Numbered from the stretch's first letter, positions 46,710 to 59,061 are shown. The stretch: 64,000 nucleotides of DNA from Dolomedes plantarius (GCA_907164885.2 OU015492.1:199066460-199130459); one strand, 5' to 3'. The notes: generated from the sequence alone by a model not told the origin. Translations and numbers: made by a program.

Positions 46710-48272
46710 TAGCATTATTGCCCGGCGATGCCCGGGTAGATATATAGATATAAAAATTTTGATGCATTCCATCAAAAAAAATACTGGGCTGTACCCCCCA
46801 CTCTTCATGTTCATTTGGCTAGACAAATTGCGCTTAGCGCGTTTCTACTGAAATGATATACAAACAATAAGAAAGAAAGAAACTTTGAGCTTCGTCTGAT
46901 TATACGTCTGATTTTATTGAGAATTAATAACACAGTGTTGCGTGATTCGCACGTTTGGATTGAATAAGTTTACTGCTTAATTATATTTGTTAGATACTGT
47001 TTAATTCGATTTAATTCGATTTGTTTGATCCACTGTTTAATTAGAAATAAGGTTTATAATTTACATTTGCCTTAATTATTTATTTTTCCCTTAAAAGCTC
47101 AGTTTGTCCCACAACACCCAAGAGACGCACTTTTTTCCACATCACCCAAGAGGTAAAGTGCAAGATGCATTATCCTCTTTATTTATTCAAAGTAAGGCGC
47201 AATTTAACATGAAGCCTATTTTCCTTACTTTGGTGATTCGGTTTTTTATTGTCGACAGACCAAAAACCGTATCGGTTTTTAATTTTCTCAAGGCCAAAAG
47301 CCGTTGAAAAAGCGAATTGTAATTCGATTTTTAATTTTCCTAAGGCCAAAAACCGTAGAAAAAGCAAATTGTAAATCGGTTCAAGCGATGAGAAAAACAG
47401 CAAATAACAAAGGACAAAAAGCAGAGCCGAGAAAGTTGTGTTAAAACATACTAATTTGAACTGCATTCTTAAAAAACTCCCATTTCAGTTAGTCTAGTGG
47501 TTAAATTTGATCTTTTACCGTATTTTAATATTTCTTTTGCCAATTTATTTCGTTGTTATGAACGTAACGCAAAATTAATTTAAAGTATCACAAAAAGAAA
47601 AGAAACCACGTGATCTGCATTTCATAAATTACATTCTAAAAATTAATCTTTAAAAATTCACCAAAAATCAGAAAAGGGAGGTAGGTAAAGATTCAAAAAA
47701 GATTTCGTTTTAAAGAAATTTTTATGATATTTCTCGTGATATAAATTTTATAACCCTCAGATTATAATTTTAAATGCAAACTTAAAATAAAAACAGCTTA
47801 AAAATTTAATTTAAAAAAATCTTAGAAGAATTTTTCAAAAATCTTTCTCAGTTTACCCCTCCACTATAAACTCCACTGTAGAAGAATCACCATGCAAAAT
47901 TTCAGCTCTTTATGTCCAACGGTTTGGACTGTGCGTTATCTGTCAGTTAGTCAGTGAGTTAGGCAAGGCCAAAGTTATTACCATGAATCCCCCCCCCCCC
48001 GCGCAACCCTCTTCTCCCGCGCGGGGGAAGAGGGATAGGTTCGTATTTCACTGAACACCTGTATCAACAGGGGGTACCTCGCACCTCTTACGGGCACAAA
48101 AAATCATTAAAAAATTAATTAAAAAAACTAATTGAGACCCAAACTTCGTTTTTGCTGATTTAAGTTTCTCGGGTCCTAAACATTAACTGTGCCGAATTTG
48201 GTCTCTGAGAGTGAAACAGTCTATGATTCTATAGCGGACAAACAAACAGACAAGCTATTTTATATTTATAGA
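46709..48272 (-). mobile_element. Helitron-like element, family B
   Basis: The 3' end on the minus strand is GCCGGGCAATAATGCTAG|T, preceded by a GC hairpin (CCCGG/CCGGG arms, plus strand 46722-46736), the classic Helitron ending. The 5' side is ATCTATAAATATAAAATAGC followed by TTGTCTGTTTGTTTGTCC, at about 48271; a few alternative TC starts exist within 12 bases. It contains a family A Helitron fragment and a homopolymer C run near 47990. No Rep/helicase coding is seen in about 1.56 kb. Confidence 0.72.
47510..47962 (-). mobile_element. Family A Helitron fragment inside family B element
   Basis: It shares AATCTTTAAAAATTCACC, TTTATGATATTTCTCGTGAT and CACCATGCAAAATTTCAG with the other family A copies but lacks both termini. 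Loss of both ends suggests deletion after insertion, or capture of an internal piece. Confidence 0.75.
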
Positions 48273-48280
48273 TAAGATAG

Positions 48281-48281
48281 A

Positions 48282-48342
<61 letters not shown>
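48281..48342. repeat. TA microsatellite beside the family B 5' end
   Basis: About 60 bp of TA starting within 10 bases of the inferred Helitron 5' end. Confidence 0.9.
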
Positions 48343-48346
<4 letters not shown>

Positions 48347-51059
48347 GTGTTGGCATATTAATTAATATTATGACTTTAAATACACTTTGTAGCACTTGAT
48401 ACGGCCTCATTATAGATGCAAGTCTTCATATATATTTATAATTTTACAAAGGGAGAATTAACAGCAAATCAAAATTACATTTTATGTATTGTCATGCTAT
48501 TTGGCGAGATAGGAAAACCTCGCGCTTATTTTTTCCAAAAGTAAAAAATCCGGAAACACGGCTATAAAAGCGGAACAGGAAGCGCGGGTGATTCGAACTT
48601 CTTTTTTTTTTATACTCTTTTTTGTGTGTGTCTGCGAAAATTGGATTGAGAACGTTCTCCGCCGCGTGAATTTTTGAATTATTCAACAGTGGCAGTTGTC
48701 GCGGAACGTTTACTCAATAAATTTCATCTTAGGCTACAAAGCGCTGCTTCGTTTTCTTCTTCCATGTGTTTATCTTCGAATGTCAAACACGGGGCTGCCA
48801 AACAAAGTATTTGAATAATTTTCATAATAGAAAACAAATAGGCCACTAAAAACGAGTTTGCATTAAATCGACGAGATTGCGTTTTATGTACCCTAAATGT
48901 GATTTAGTTTCACGAATATGTTTAATGGAATTCGAATCATCGTTTACAATCATTTCGTAATCCTCTGAATTTTTTTAAAGGTAAGGAGAATAATATAGGT
49001 ATTTTAAAATTTTTCTTTTGATATGCAGAGTGCAACGTTATGTCTCGTCATGTTCTTAAGAATTAATGTTATCTAATACAGAAAAAGTGATGCATTGATT
49101 TTTGAAGCAAGATTATTGTGTGTGGATAGCCTGCTAAGTGTAAATATATAATCAATGCATTTCCTTTTATTGTTTCCTTGTATGAACAATCAAAACCGAA
49201 GTGCAATATTTTTACGGCCTCAATTTAAGACTCTCGCTATTAGCGTTTGTTCTCGGGCATGAATCATAAGTTTGTTGAAGATAGGTCACCCCAAATAAGA
49301 GAACTAGGTTATAACGAATTTTCAAAAATCTAATGCAGATATGTATCAATCCCATACCTTTTGAGGAAAAGTCCTAGCTTTCATTACAGATCAAGCTTCT
49401 AAAATAAATTTAGAGTTATTGGAAAAATACTATCACCTGCGAATGAAAAGCCATTAACTACGAACTAAGAAATGTGTCCCTGACGGGTCTGATATCAACA
49501 GTTTGTCAAATATTTAGGACACAATTCAAAATATTTCATGAGAAAATTTGTTTCCATTAAATGTGAGATATCCTTTATATCTTTTTTTATTAAAACTTAA
49601 CTTATTTTCCGTAAAGTGAATTTTAATTTGTAATAAAGTAATCTGCATACAAAATTAAGCGCTGTTGATTTCTTATTAATTCCATTTTAATTTATTGATG
49701 TCTAGAAAACCTCTTAATAAAAATAACTAAGCTTTTGAAAAGTTTCACTTCTAGTCAAGAAAATACTGAAATTATGATAGTAATTTAAAACAGTGAAGAA
49801 TTTTAGACGTTTTTCTCAATTTACACGTTTATTGACACATGGACAACCATTGATCAAAGTTCAAATGCCAGGTACTGTAGAACATTCTGTAGACTTGTAT
49901 TTAGAAATACTTACGTAACTTATGCACGGTGATATAGTCTTGTTAAAGATTTTATTATCTTTTCTCATATGGACCTCTTCAGAACGAAAATTTTATCACT
50001 TTGATTTGTTACCCAATCATATCAAACATTCTTAGTTCAACTGAAAAAATGACTGACAACGATGCATATTTCTTGAGAACTAATTTAAAAGGTTTTTATT
50101 TCATTTAGCCAAAAATATTAGCACATCATTATCTACTATAACTAAAGAAAAAATATTTGTAATCTGTTGCATCAAGACAAAGAAGAGACCACCATAATTA
50201 AAATCCCAATTGGTTTTACTTATAAATTTAAACACAATCTTTAAGAATTCAGTGTTCATCTTGTAATTCATACGTAAATGAGCTTTCAAAATAATCACAG
50301 ATTCGAAAAAAAGTGTGAATTCATTTCAAAAATTTTATCTTGTTCATAACTATTGATTTTCGACAAAGAATATGCATATACACTGTTTTAAACTGGTTGC
50401 AAAATTCTCATTTTACATCATAACGCTCATAAATTTATTAATTATCGAAATATTTTATGGTACAGAAACAGGGCTCATGTAAAAATGAATCGTGTCATTT
50501 TTTACGTTAGAAGAAATGAAATATTAAACTTTTCTTTAATCTTATATGCAGCATATATTCATTGAAACATAATTAAATGAAACATAATATATATCTGGAA
50601 ATAGATACTGAGAGTTTAATTTAAAGAATTAATTCAGACGTTATGAAATTCTATTTTTTATTCCTTAATGGCCCTCAGAAAAGACAGCAAAAATAAGCTG
50701 CTTTTAACGTATTTGCGCTGAATTACCTATAATTAAAAATGAAAGCACTGATGTATTCTGATCGTGAGTTTTGTAAATGGAAAAAAAAATATATTCCAAT
50801 ATTTTATGCGCAAAGAATTAAGAACCAACATTTGAAACAGAGATGAAAGGAAATATCATAATGGAGATAAAATTCCTGGTAATAATATTGTTGCAAATTA
50901 TGAATTATACTCGTATTTTACATAATAAATGTATTAAATATATGCCTATTCAGACACGCTCTCGACATAATGTAATAATTAATGATTTAGTTCGAAAATT
51001 TTTATATGTTGACAGGACTTCCTGAATGAGGATGAAACAGTGTTGTAGAACATTTTCTT
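48343..51059. other. About 2.7 kb AT-rich DNA, nothing recognised
   Basis: A moderately GC-richer piece at 48490-48760 has a minus-strand open frame (48492-48686) of unknown nature. No known domain is seen. Confidence 0.5.
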
Positions 51060-51063
51060 TTAA

Positions 51064-51735
51064 GGGAACAAGGGACCTTCAATCTCGTTCTTCTTTAATT
51101 TTCAATATTTTACTCTATATACCACATGAGTATAATTAATATTCCTTTCTACTACATTGAAGATACTTAGAATTCACAAATAACTATTTTGTTGAGGTAT
51201 TATACCTGTTTATCAAAAAATTCTTCAAAAATGCCAGAATTTTTCAAAAGGCTCCATGCGTATTCATTTTCTCCGGATATCTTCCATATTTCTTTGAATT
51301 GTTAATTGAAGTGTTTGGTACAAAATTATGCATAATTCTTTGAAATAACAAATATTTTTCAAATTGATAGACCATAATATAAAGTAATAACATAAAAAAT
51401 AAAGAAAAGAATAGAAAAAGAATAGAAAAAAACTATTTAAGACTTTAGATTCCTACAAAAATAAATTAAATGCCCATTTATATTTATATACACATGGTAA
51501 ACTTATAATAAAAAAATTAAAGACTTTAATTAATATAGAATGCGCATAGAGCATTTTGAAAAACATTAAAATTCTTGAAAAAATTTGAAAATCAGTAATT
51601 GTTCTGCGAAAAATTCATTATTTTGAATTCTTGGAGTTTTCAATGTAGTAAGAAAGATAATTAATTATTCTCATTTTGTATATAGACTTAAAAATTGAAA
51701 ATTAAAGAATTCGACTTTGAAGGTCCCTTCTCCCC
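51064..51735. mobile_element. Fold-back TTAA element, family FB, long copy
   Basis: TTAA lies at 51060-51063 and 51736-51739. It starts GGGAACAAGGGACCTTCAA and ends GAAGGTCCCTTCTCCCC. It aligns by eye with 39515-40166 and, at both ends, with 3864-4176. One G of the terminal GGGG is lost on the left. Confidence 0.85.
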
Positions 51736-51739
51736 TTAA

Positions 51740-52239
51740 GGGATGATACACATGTTATTGTCCACATATATATATAACCGATGCATCTACTTGCTATTGA
51801 AATTTATACCAATATGTAACTGCCCACTGACGGTATTATTCTACAGCACAAGATGGTTGTTTATTTGTGAAAATAAATAGTTTATAAAATGCTTATTATG
51901 TTAAGTTAGAACATATGCTAATTAGCATATTCTGTATAGTGGCTTATTATTTAATTATTTATTTTTTTTTGCTAAATTATTAATTTAAGAAATTCACTCT
52001 GACACATGTCTGAGAATAACTGAAGAGCACGTACTCAAATTTAATATTTAATGTAACCATTTAATTTCTCTTCATATTACTTACATTAATTTATACACTG
52101 ACTACAAACTTTTACAGAGAAAATCATATCAATTAATATCATACGTTAAAAGATTATTATCACATAAAATCCAAATTACATAAAAATAAATCACATTGCT
52201 CTCGCCTGATAAATATAACACAAAATAATATTAACTTAC
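51740..52239. other. AT-rich DNA, nothing recognised
   Basis: No feature until a GTAAGT on the minus strand at 52234-52239. Confidence 0.45.
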
Positions 52240-52760
52240 CACCACCTTCGTATGGAATAGACGCATCTCGGATCTCATCAGTCGACCAGCGGAATCGGCG
52301 AAGCAAGCCAAAAAAAAAATGGCGGATCTGATCGATAGGATCACCACGAGGTCCTATATCTGTCGCTGCTAAAACTCCAACTCACTGAAAAAACGTTTTC
52401 TTATTACTTCCTTTTGAACTCGGGCGAGCAGAGGTCAGCTATCCTCGAACAAACACCTTTCAGCTCTCATTGGCTAAAAGATGTTGCTAGGCCGTTGCCA
52501 TGGGGACGCTAGACCCCCCTACAGCCGAGAAGGGGTGGCAAGTCACGCTTTTATTCTTATACAAAAAAAAAGAACCTCTTTACGATAAGCTGAATTTGCC
52601 TCCGGGAGGTACATACCTTTCCCCCAGAAACCGGTACAAAATACAGGCGCGAACCCAACACACATACATCCTAGGACATACACAACAAAACAGATACGCT
52701 AGAATGTGCATGGAACCGAATCAATGCTGCATCAAGACTATGAGACAATAAAATATATTT
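52240..52760 (-). promoter_or_regulatory. Promoter-like or LTR-like GC-rich segment
   Basis: Around 52470-52510 are CTCATTGGCT (CCAAT-box type), GTTGCTAGG and GTTGCCATGGGGAC (similar to RFX X-box sites). Near 52318 AAAATGGCGG resembles a YY1-type site. On the minus strand 52240-52384 is bounded by TTTTTTCAG and GTAAGT and has an open phase reading SIPYEGG at its end. On the plus strand AATAAAATAT near 52747 could be a polyadenylation signal. It could be a first exon and promoter of a host gene or a retroelement LTR. Neither is proven. Confidence 0.28.
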
Positions 52761-55330
52761 ACAAAGTCGAATTCCATGTCACAATGCTCAAGCAAGTCAA
52801 TCGGTCGTGATAGTAAACAGATAGTAACGATACAACATTAATAAAATGTTCGTACCAACTCTGCTACGTCGGTTCAGTACATCTTAAAATTGCTTAAGAA
52901 TGTATGAGTGAAAATAACAAGTCAATTTAATTTTCTAGAGCTTATTTAGAAATACAGAAAAAATTCAGCAGGCTTAAAATTCATAAATCAGAATAAAAAA
53001 AAGTTCGAGAAAATTAAGTCAAGCAGCTCATTTTGACGAAATTGCCAGCTAGTCGTTACCAGTTAGATGTGTATTTTACCAAAGGCCTTAAATTTAGTTA
53101 TCTTGAAGTGTCTCATACAGTTCGGTAACATTCAGCACATTCATTGACACAAAGAGAACGATAAAATTATTAAACAAAAAGAAAGAACTGCCCCCCACAA
53201 TTAATATAGAACCTGTCGAATTTATTGAAATCACATAAAACAATTGATGAATCTGTAAATTATTTTACAGATTCAGTTTTAAAGCCGCTTGCATGGTATG
53301 GTAATTCATACGGCGGATTACAACCTCGCACCTCTGGTAGAAGAGTGTTACATCTCCGAAATTTTCGATTTTGAGATAATTGCACCACAATGCTCTATAA
53401 AAAGTGCTTCTCGTTTTTGAATAATGTTATCAGCCTAGTACCAACACAATCTTCTAGATGGCGCTTATTACCCTCTTCCACAACTAGGAGAAGGAACTTG
53501 CTCATGCGCGAAGAATGAAAATAAGATTTTTGTCAGTGCCTAATGTTGTTGTATTAAAATGTTCCTGTAATAAAAATGTTCATTATATTCTATTTAAAAA
53601 TAAATTTGTATTTTTCTCTATCCTTCTGTTCATGTTATCAAGGTTTTTTTTTGTATTGTGAAAAGTTTAGATAGATTGTGCATTAGCATAGAGATATGGC
53701 AGTGTTCCCTCAAGCATTTCAGCCCATGTTGACAAAATTAGGTTACTAGAAGAGGGTTATATCTGGTAATTAAAATTCAAAATCATACATTAAATTTAAA
53801 ACAGCTTCAATATTATATAGTTTTGCCTTCTGAAGTTATTCAAACAATAATTTTTCCCCAAATTATCAAAGGCATTCATAAAACAAGAAATGAAATTTCG
53901 ACATTATCTTCTTTAGCTCTTCCTGAAAATATGGCTATTTTGTGATGTAATACTCTTTTAGCAGAGGTGCGAATTATTGACCCGTGTTTAAATCCCTTCA
54001 AAGGAATATAGGTTCTTGTGTTGTGTTTTTGCGTTTTTTTTTAATTACACGTGTATTTCTCTATCATTTTCTGTTTATATTCTCTATTTAAATTGGATAT
54101 GTACAGCATATTTGTCGGGTTTCCTTAACTATGGCAAAGTTTTTGAGGGAAAATTTCAATGAATCAAACAATGCCATGATTTAGTTCAAAACTTCTAGAC
54201 AAAGTATCGCTAAATTTTGTGACCTTCAAAACTATTTAGCTTAGATATCTTGAATTTCATTTGAATAAGTAACTTTTGAAAGGATAATAAATGATCATAA
54301 TATTTCTATTAAAACGCTCCTTCATTAAGTATGTAAATTGTTCCTTCACATAAAATTCGTCTAAATTTTAAACGAAATCCCTTGTTTCACAGACAACATT
54401 TTGTGCTATTTTAGTCTAGACACATTAGTTTAATAACTTTTGACTTTCACACACTTGTCTTTGTGTGTGTATTAGAACGCGTAGATCGTTGATGCCTTGT
54501 GGAGTAAACTTTAAAGCAAAAGTAAATAATATTTAATATATTTGGCAATTCAAGTGCAGTTTTCAAAACGCGAGCTTCCCTTCTGAGAGTCATTTTGAAT
54601 TTCAGGGCTGTAAGATCTCGAGTATTCTTTCAAAATTATATTATAATGCGTAAGTGTAGGCAATGATTTAAAGCACGATTTCACTACTCTTTAAATCTCA
54701 TTAATTTAAGGGCTTTACAAGAATTACTTATGCCCTAAAGAATAAAATGATTACCTAACTTTTTACTATAAATGGCGTTAACTGTTAATTCACCAAGTCT
54801 GGGTATTATTTGAGTTGCATAGTAATTTACGAGAGCTAGAGCAAAATGTTCGGGATTGTATTGTTTAACAGAGAAAAAGGTGCACGCTAATAAACATGAG
54901 GTCATATTAATTATCAGAGGAGACGAGAGACTAAGCGTATTTCATATTAATATGGGTTTTGAGCTACTTAAAAGCACTCCTATTTTAAGAGCAGCCATGT
55001 TAGAAGGTGCTCTGCTTAAAGTGTTAAAAATAGTTGTCCGTTTTATTATGTTCTACAATAATGCTTCACGATCAGTACTTAGTTGTATGTTTTATTATTC
55101 GTAAATTTATGCTTAAAAAACGAAGAAAATCAGTTTTCTGCATATTTTTCATGTAAGACATATTGCAAATGCATACACCATGGATTGATCACTCTACGCA
55201 TAAATGGTAGTGCAGTAGTTAGAGTCTCAGCCATTGAATTCCCGAAGAATAAATAAAATACGTAATTTCAAATTTTTTATGCTAGGTTTTTTCCCTGCAT
55301 TTTCTCTTTATTTAAGGAGCATTTTTTTAA
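52761..55330. other. About 2.6 kb AT-rich DNA, nothing recognised
   Basis: The piece at 53280-53520 is somewhat richer in GC and unassigned. The rest has no supported feature. Confidence 0.5.
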
Positions 55331-55724
55331 TTTACTCTACGAACGGGCCCCGGGTTGTCCCAATTGGTCGGCAGATCTGCACTGTCCGTCCGGCCTCCGG
55401 CCTACAACAATGAACTGCACCGAACTTGGCAAATTAACCCTCGACTGCGTATACAGGAATTGCTACGCAGCGCCGGACTTCAGTTTGTCAATGTCGGGTG
55501 GACTAATCTCCGGGACAACGTAATCAGATGACTTACTACCTTGCGAGCCGAAAAGCGATAGAAAGCAGAAAAGCTCAACAGGAATGCAACACGGGTGATG
55601 CATGCAACCTTGGAAATCCGCCGGACATTGGCTGAAAGGCTGGGCCACAAGTCTTCAGTACCTGATTCTGTGGATATGAATCCCTGGAAAATCCTGGAAA
55701 TTCTGTTTGAAGAATTCACACAGG
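55331..55724. other. GC-rich unassigned segment
   Basis: It starts near GGGCCCCGGG and has several broken open frames on both strands. It resembles mobile-element-derived DNA by composition, but I recognise no domain. Confidence 0.35.
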
Positions 55725-56039
55725 CCTATTCAGGACCCGACTTAGTCTAATTGGGGCCCGGGGCAAAAACTTCTTTGGGGGCCCCCTCTGCTTCACTACT
55801 TCAGTAATGAAGAACTTAATACTTATTACTAAACTTTCTATTCGATTTGGGGGCCCCCCTCTGATGTGGGGGCCCGGGGCATCTGCCCCGTATACCCCTG
55901 CCTTAGTCAGGCTCTGGGCCTATTCACATAGAATCCGTCAGCGTAATTTTTTTTTCACCAATCATATGCCAATGATTGACCCAATTAACCAATCACCGCC
56001 AACGGAATCTTTCACGCTTACGGATTTTATGTGAACAGG
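55725..56039. mobile_element. Small MITE interrupted by a hAT MITE
   Basis: Without the nested element it is about 121 bp. The left end CCTATTCACATAGAATCCGT and the right end, inverted, CCTGTTCACATAAAATCCGT match at about 24 of 28 positions. No clear target duplication is seen. The hAT MITE at 55731-55916 landed six bases inside its left end. Confidence 0.72.
55731..55916. mobile_element. hAT MITE, 186 bp, perfect 8 bp duplication
   Basis: GGCCTATT lies at 55723-55730 and 55917-55924. The ends are CAGGACCCGACTTAG and, inverted, CAGAGCCTGACTAAG. The inside carries GGGGGCCC tracts in both orientations. It shares its end type with the hAT element at 28208-28793. Confidence 0.9.
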
Positions 56040-56930
56040 ATCTTAGACTAAACGTGTTATGCCCGGTTTTAAGATCAATATAGTTAGGATCAAACAAGGT
56101 TTAATACATAAAAATCAAGCAGATATTTGGTGAAACTTACCACTGTATTAAAACTTTAGACTTCAGAGTCTTAAGATTTCTTGATCTGGATTGATGAAGA
56201 GTAGTGATTGATATATACTGACGGTTAACAAGTTCTGAAGAAATGTTTTGCCACAATTACTAAATATTAAGATTTCAGGTTGCGTGCAGAGCTACATTTT
56301 AATTCTGCATTTTGATGATTATTTGTCGTACTTTGGTATATCCATTGAAACCATAAACGCAGTAGTTTGTATAAAATAAATTCGCGAAGAAAAGCAAGCT
56401 ATAGCTTTCTTTTCAAATTGAATTTTACGGTCTAAGTTGGCTGCATTATTAACTAAAGTGAAAAGTTACTCGAGAGGAAAAAAAAAGAAAAACGAAAGAG
56501 GAAGGGTTAGCCTAGAACCAAATGCTTTGCGTGAACGATGCACGAAAATGAGAAATAACATCACAGCGGTTTTACGAGAAATGAATTATTCATCAGCCCC
56601 TCATTTCCCCAGTTTGATGTTTGGTCACAGTATTTTTTGAATTATCCTCTGGAAAAACGTTTTATGTATCCTTCTGTTTAAACCTGGGAGCTCGGCGATT
56701 TAACCTCGTCTGATGCTACTAAAATCTTTTAAAACTTGAACATGGTAAATTTTTTGGGTGAAAAACAAGATACGTCTGTTCCATGCTCAACAGAATCTTA
56801 ATCGTTGTAAAGCATGAAAAATCTCTGATGTTTAAGTAATTCATAAGAACAAAAGACTTCAACTTCTGTGAATTATAATAAAAGAACTGTTTAAATATAA
56901 AGAAGAATTCTTAAAAGTTCTGTTAAATTA
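56040..56930. other. AT-rich DNA, nothing recognised
   Basis: The plus-strand open frame at 56437-56640 is Lys/Arg-rich and resembles no family I know. Confidence 0.45.
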
Positions 56931-56934
56931 TTAA

Positions 56935-56970
56935 CCTTTTCCTTACGGGGTGGGATAGCATGTATCCCAA

Positions 56971-57064
<94 letters not shown>

Positions 57065-57389
57065 AATAGATGAAAGAGAATACCAGTAATAGCCCTAAAG
57101 CTATTTGCAGCCAGGAACAAATAACACGAAAAGAAAAGTATGAAAGAGGTTTTTGACAGCATCTCTTCATCAGCGGTGTCAATACTGTCTAAAAACCAAT
57201 GGATTGTTTCCGACGAGTATGATCTATACAATAAACACACTCAGACACCGTACAATCCATGAGAAACAGAAGAATTGATTAAAATTGAAATAAGAGTTAC
57301 TTAACCAAAGAACACCAAGCCTGGTTCTAGACAGAGTGGAAGTTAAGAACATGTGACCGCAAGAACAGCAAGAACCGCAAGAACATGGC

Positions 57390-57428
<39 letters not shown>

Positions 57429-57434
57429 AACAAA

Positions 57435-57499
<65 letters not shown>

Positions 57500-57566
57500 C
57501 CCCCGTATATATGAAATTTCCCGTTTTAAAAAGGGAATCGGAAAAATAGGCCCCGTAGGCTAAAGG
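56935..57566 (+). mobile_element. piggyBac-like MITE, family P, complete copy
   Basis: TTAA lies at 56931-56934 and 57567-57570. The ends CCTTTTCCTTACGGGG and, inverted, CCTTTAGCCTACGGGG match at 13 of 16 positions. Next to the left end is the hairpin GGGATA-GCATG-TATCCC. The interior has a TA run at 56973-57059 and a TA-CA-TA compound microsatellite at 57393-57498, and no transposase. A related copy is at 34659-35489. Confidence 0.82.
57393..57498. repeat. Compound microsatellite (TA)(CA)(TA)
   Basis: About 30 bp of TA, then CAAACAAACA and (CA)n, then about 28 bp of TA, inside the piggyBac-like MITE. Confidence 0.95.
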
Positions 57567-57570
57567 TTAA

Positions 57571-57885
57571 TGCTGCGATAAAATAAACTTTTCTTCCATA
57601 TTAATACATCCTATATTGTTTCCATTCTGTACATAAAACGTAAATCAAAATAGCGTTTACTACAATTACAAATATTAAAAAAAAATTAGATAAATATCCT
57701 TTAATGCATTTTTTATGCGCTTAACATTGTTCTTGAAAACCCATAAACCGAGTGATGCAATTTTGCTCGAGTAACGTCATTTTTGCGTAAGGAATTGAAA
57801 AAAAAAGCATTGCAACTGCATAGATGATTTCTCTCTCTGTAGTCCAATTGTTCAATATATATATACGCATTTGATTCACCAGTAA
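57571..57885. other. AT-rich DNA, nothing recognised
   Basis: Short spacer between a MITE and a Helitron. Confidence 0.45.
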
Positions 57886-58577
57886 TCTCTATATATAAAA
57901 CTGTTCCGTAACTGACTCATTCATTCACTGACTGACTGACTGACTGACATACAACGCACAGACCAAACCGCTGGACCTAAAGGGCTGAAATTTTCCATGG
58001 CGATTCTTCCAATAGTGTAGGCGTGCACTAAGAAAGATTTTTCAAAAATTCTTCTCAGATTTTTTTAAATTAAATTTTTAAGCTGTTTTTTAAACTTTTT
58101 TACGTTTGCATTTAAAATAATACATTGAGGGTTATAAAATTTATATCACGAGAAAGATCATAAAAATTCCTTCAAAATGAAATTTTTTCAAATTTTTACC
58201 TCCATTTCCTGATTTTTGGTGAATTTTTAAAGATTATTTTTTGCAATTTAATTTATTAAATGCTGATCACGTGATTTCATTTTCTGGTACTTTCAATAAA
58301 TTTATCGTCACGTGCGTAACAACTAAATAGACAAAAAAATATTTTTTTCTTTTCTAATGCAGCAGACGATTGGATATTATCCCAAAAAAATGCATATCCC
58401 TTACGATTTTTTTATAAATATATATATATAGATAGATATATATTTTACATCAATTGTATACATTGATCATCGCATTTATTATAAATATATATATTTATTT
58501 TTTGGCATAAATTGCATACGTTTACCGTTGTATTTAATTTGAATGTACTCCGTAGCGAAGCGCGGGTTTTCAGCTAG
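57886..58577 (+). mobile_element. Non-autonomous Helitron, family A, copy 6 (well preserved)
   Basis: Starts A|TCTCTATATATAAAAC (or two bases later) and continues with (CTGA)n and AACCGCTGGACCTAAAGGG. It ends GAAGCGCGGGTTTTCAGCTAG|T with the canonical CTAG. Just inside lies CCGTAGCGAAGCGCGG, a candidate imperfect terminal hairpin. There is no coding sequence. Confidence 0.9.
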
Positions 58578-58580
58578 TAA

Positions 58581-59060
58581 TCTATACTTATATATAAAGA
58601 GAGAGCGATTTTGTACGTGGAGGGTAATCTCCAGAATCACAGCACCTATTTGAAAAATTCTTTCACTGTTTGAAAGGTACATTATTCCAGATGGACATAG
58701 GCTATATATTATGTATATCTGATCAGTAGAAATAAAGTTAGGGGCTTAATCCTAACAATCTCCATTGTTACCGCTACTGTCCTCTACCGCTTTTTGTGCC
58801 GAAGTTTTCAACGATCCATATCGTGGTGCTATCGCGGTGGGCTTCTGTTCTGACGTTAGCGGTTCGAATCAAGCCGTTCTCCGGCACGCCTTTTTCTGTT
58901 AAAAAATTAACTTTAATTATTAACTAACGTAATATTAATTTAAGGTATTATTAAGGTTATATTTAAGGTAAAATAAGATTTACAATTTATTGGCTATCAA
59001 CTGGAAATTTATTGGTATAATATTTTGTTCAACCCGGACAAAGTCGGGACGGGCCGCTAG
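58581..59060 (+). mobile_element. Helitron-like element, family C, 480 bp
   Basis: Starts A|TCTATACTTATATATAAAG three bases after the previous Helitron's end. It ends CGGGACGGGCCGCTAG|T, preceded by the hairpin CCCGGAC-AAA-GTCGGG (one bulged G). An internal stretch near 58825-58890 contains GCGGTTCGAATCAAG, a B-box-like motif, which may be a captured tRNA-derived piece. There is no coding sequence. Confidence 0.78.
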
Positions 59061-59061
59061 T

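Noticed and set aside
52500..52751. 83-codon plus-strand frame beginning in a GCCATGG context
   Set aside because: The product has no recognisable fold or relative, and the ATG lies within an X-box-like motif.
55463..55719. Minus-strand frames in the GC-rich segment before the nested MITEs
   Set aside because: No family resemblance; two overlapping frames with equal claims suggest composition effects.
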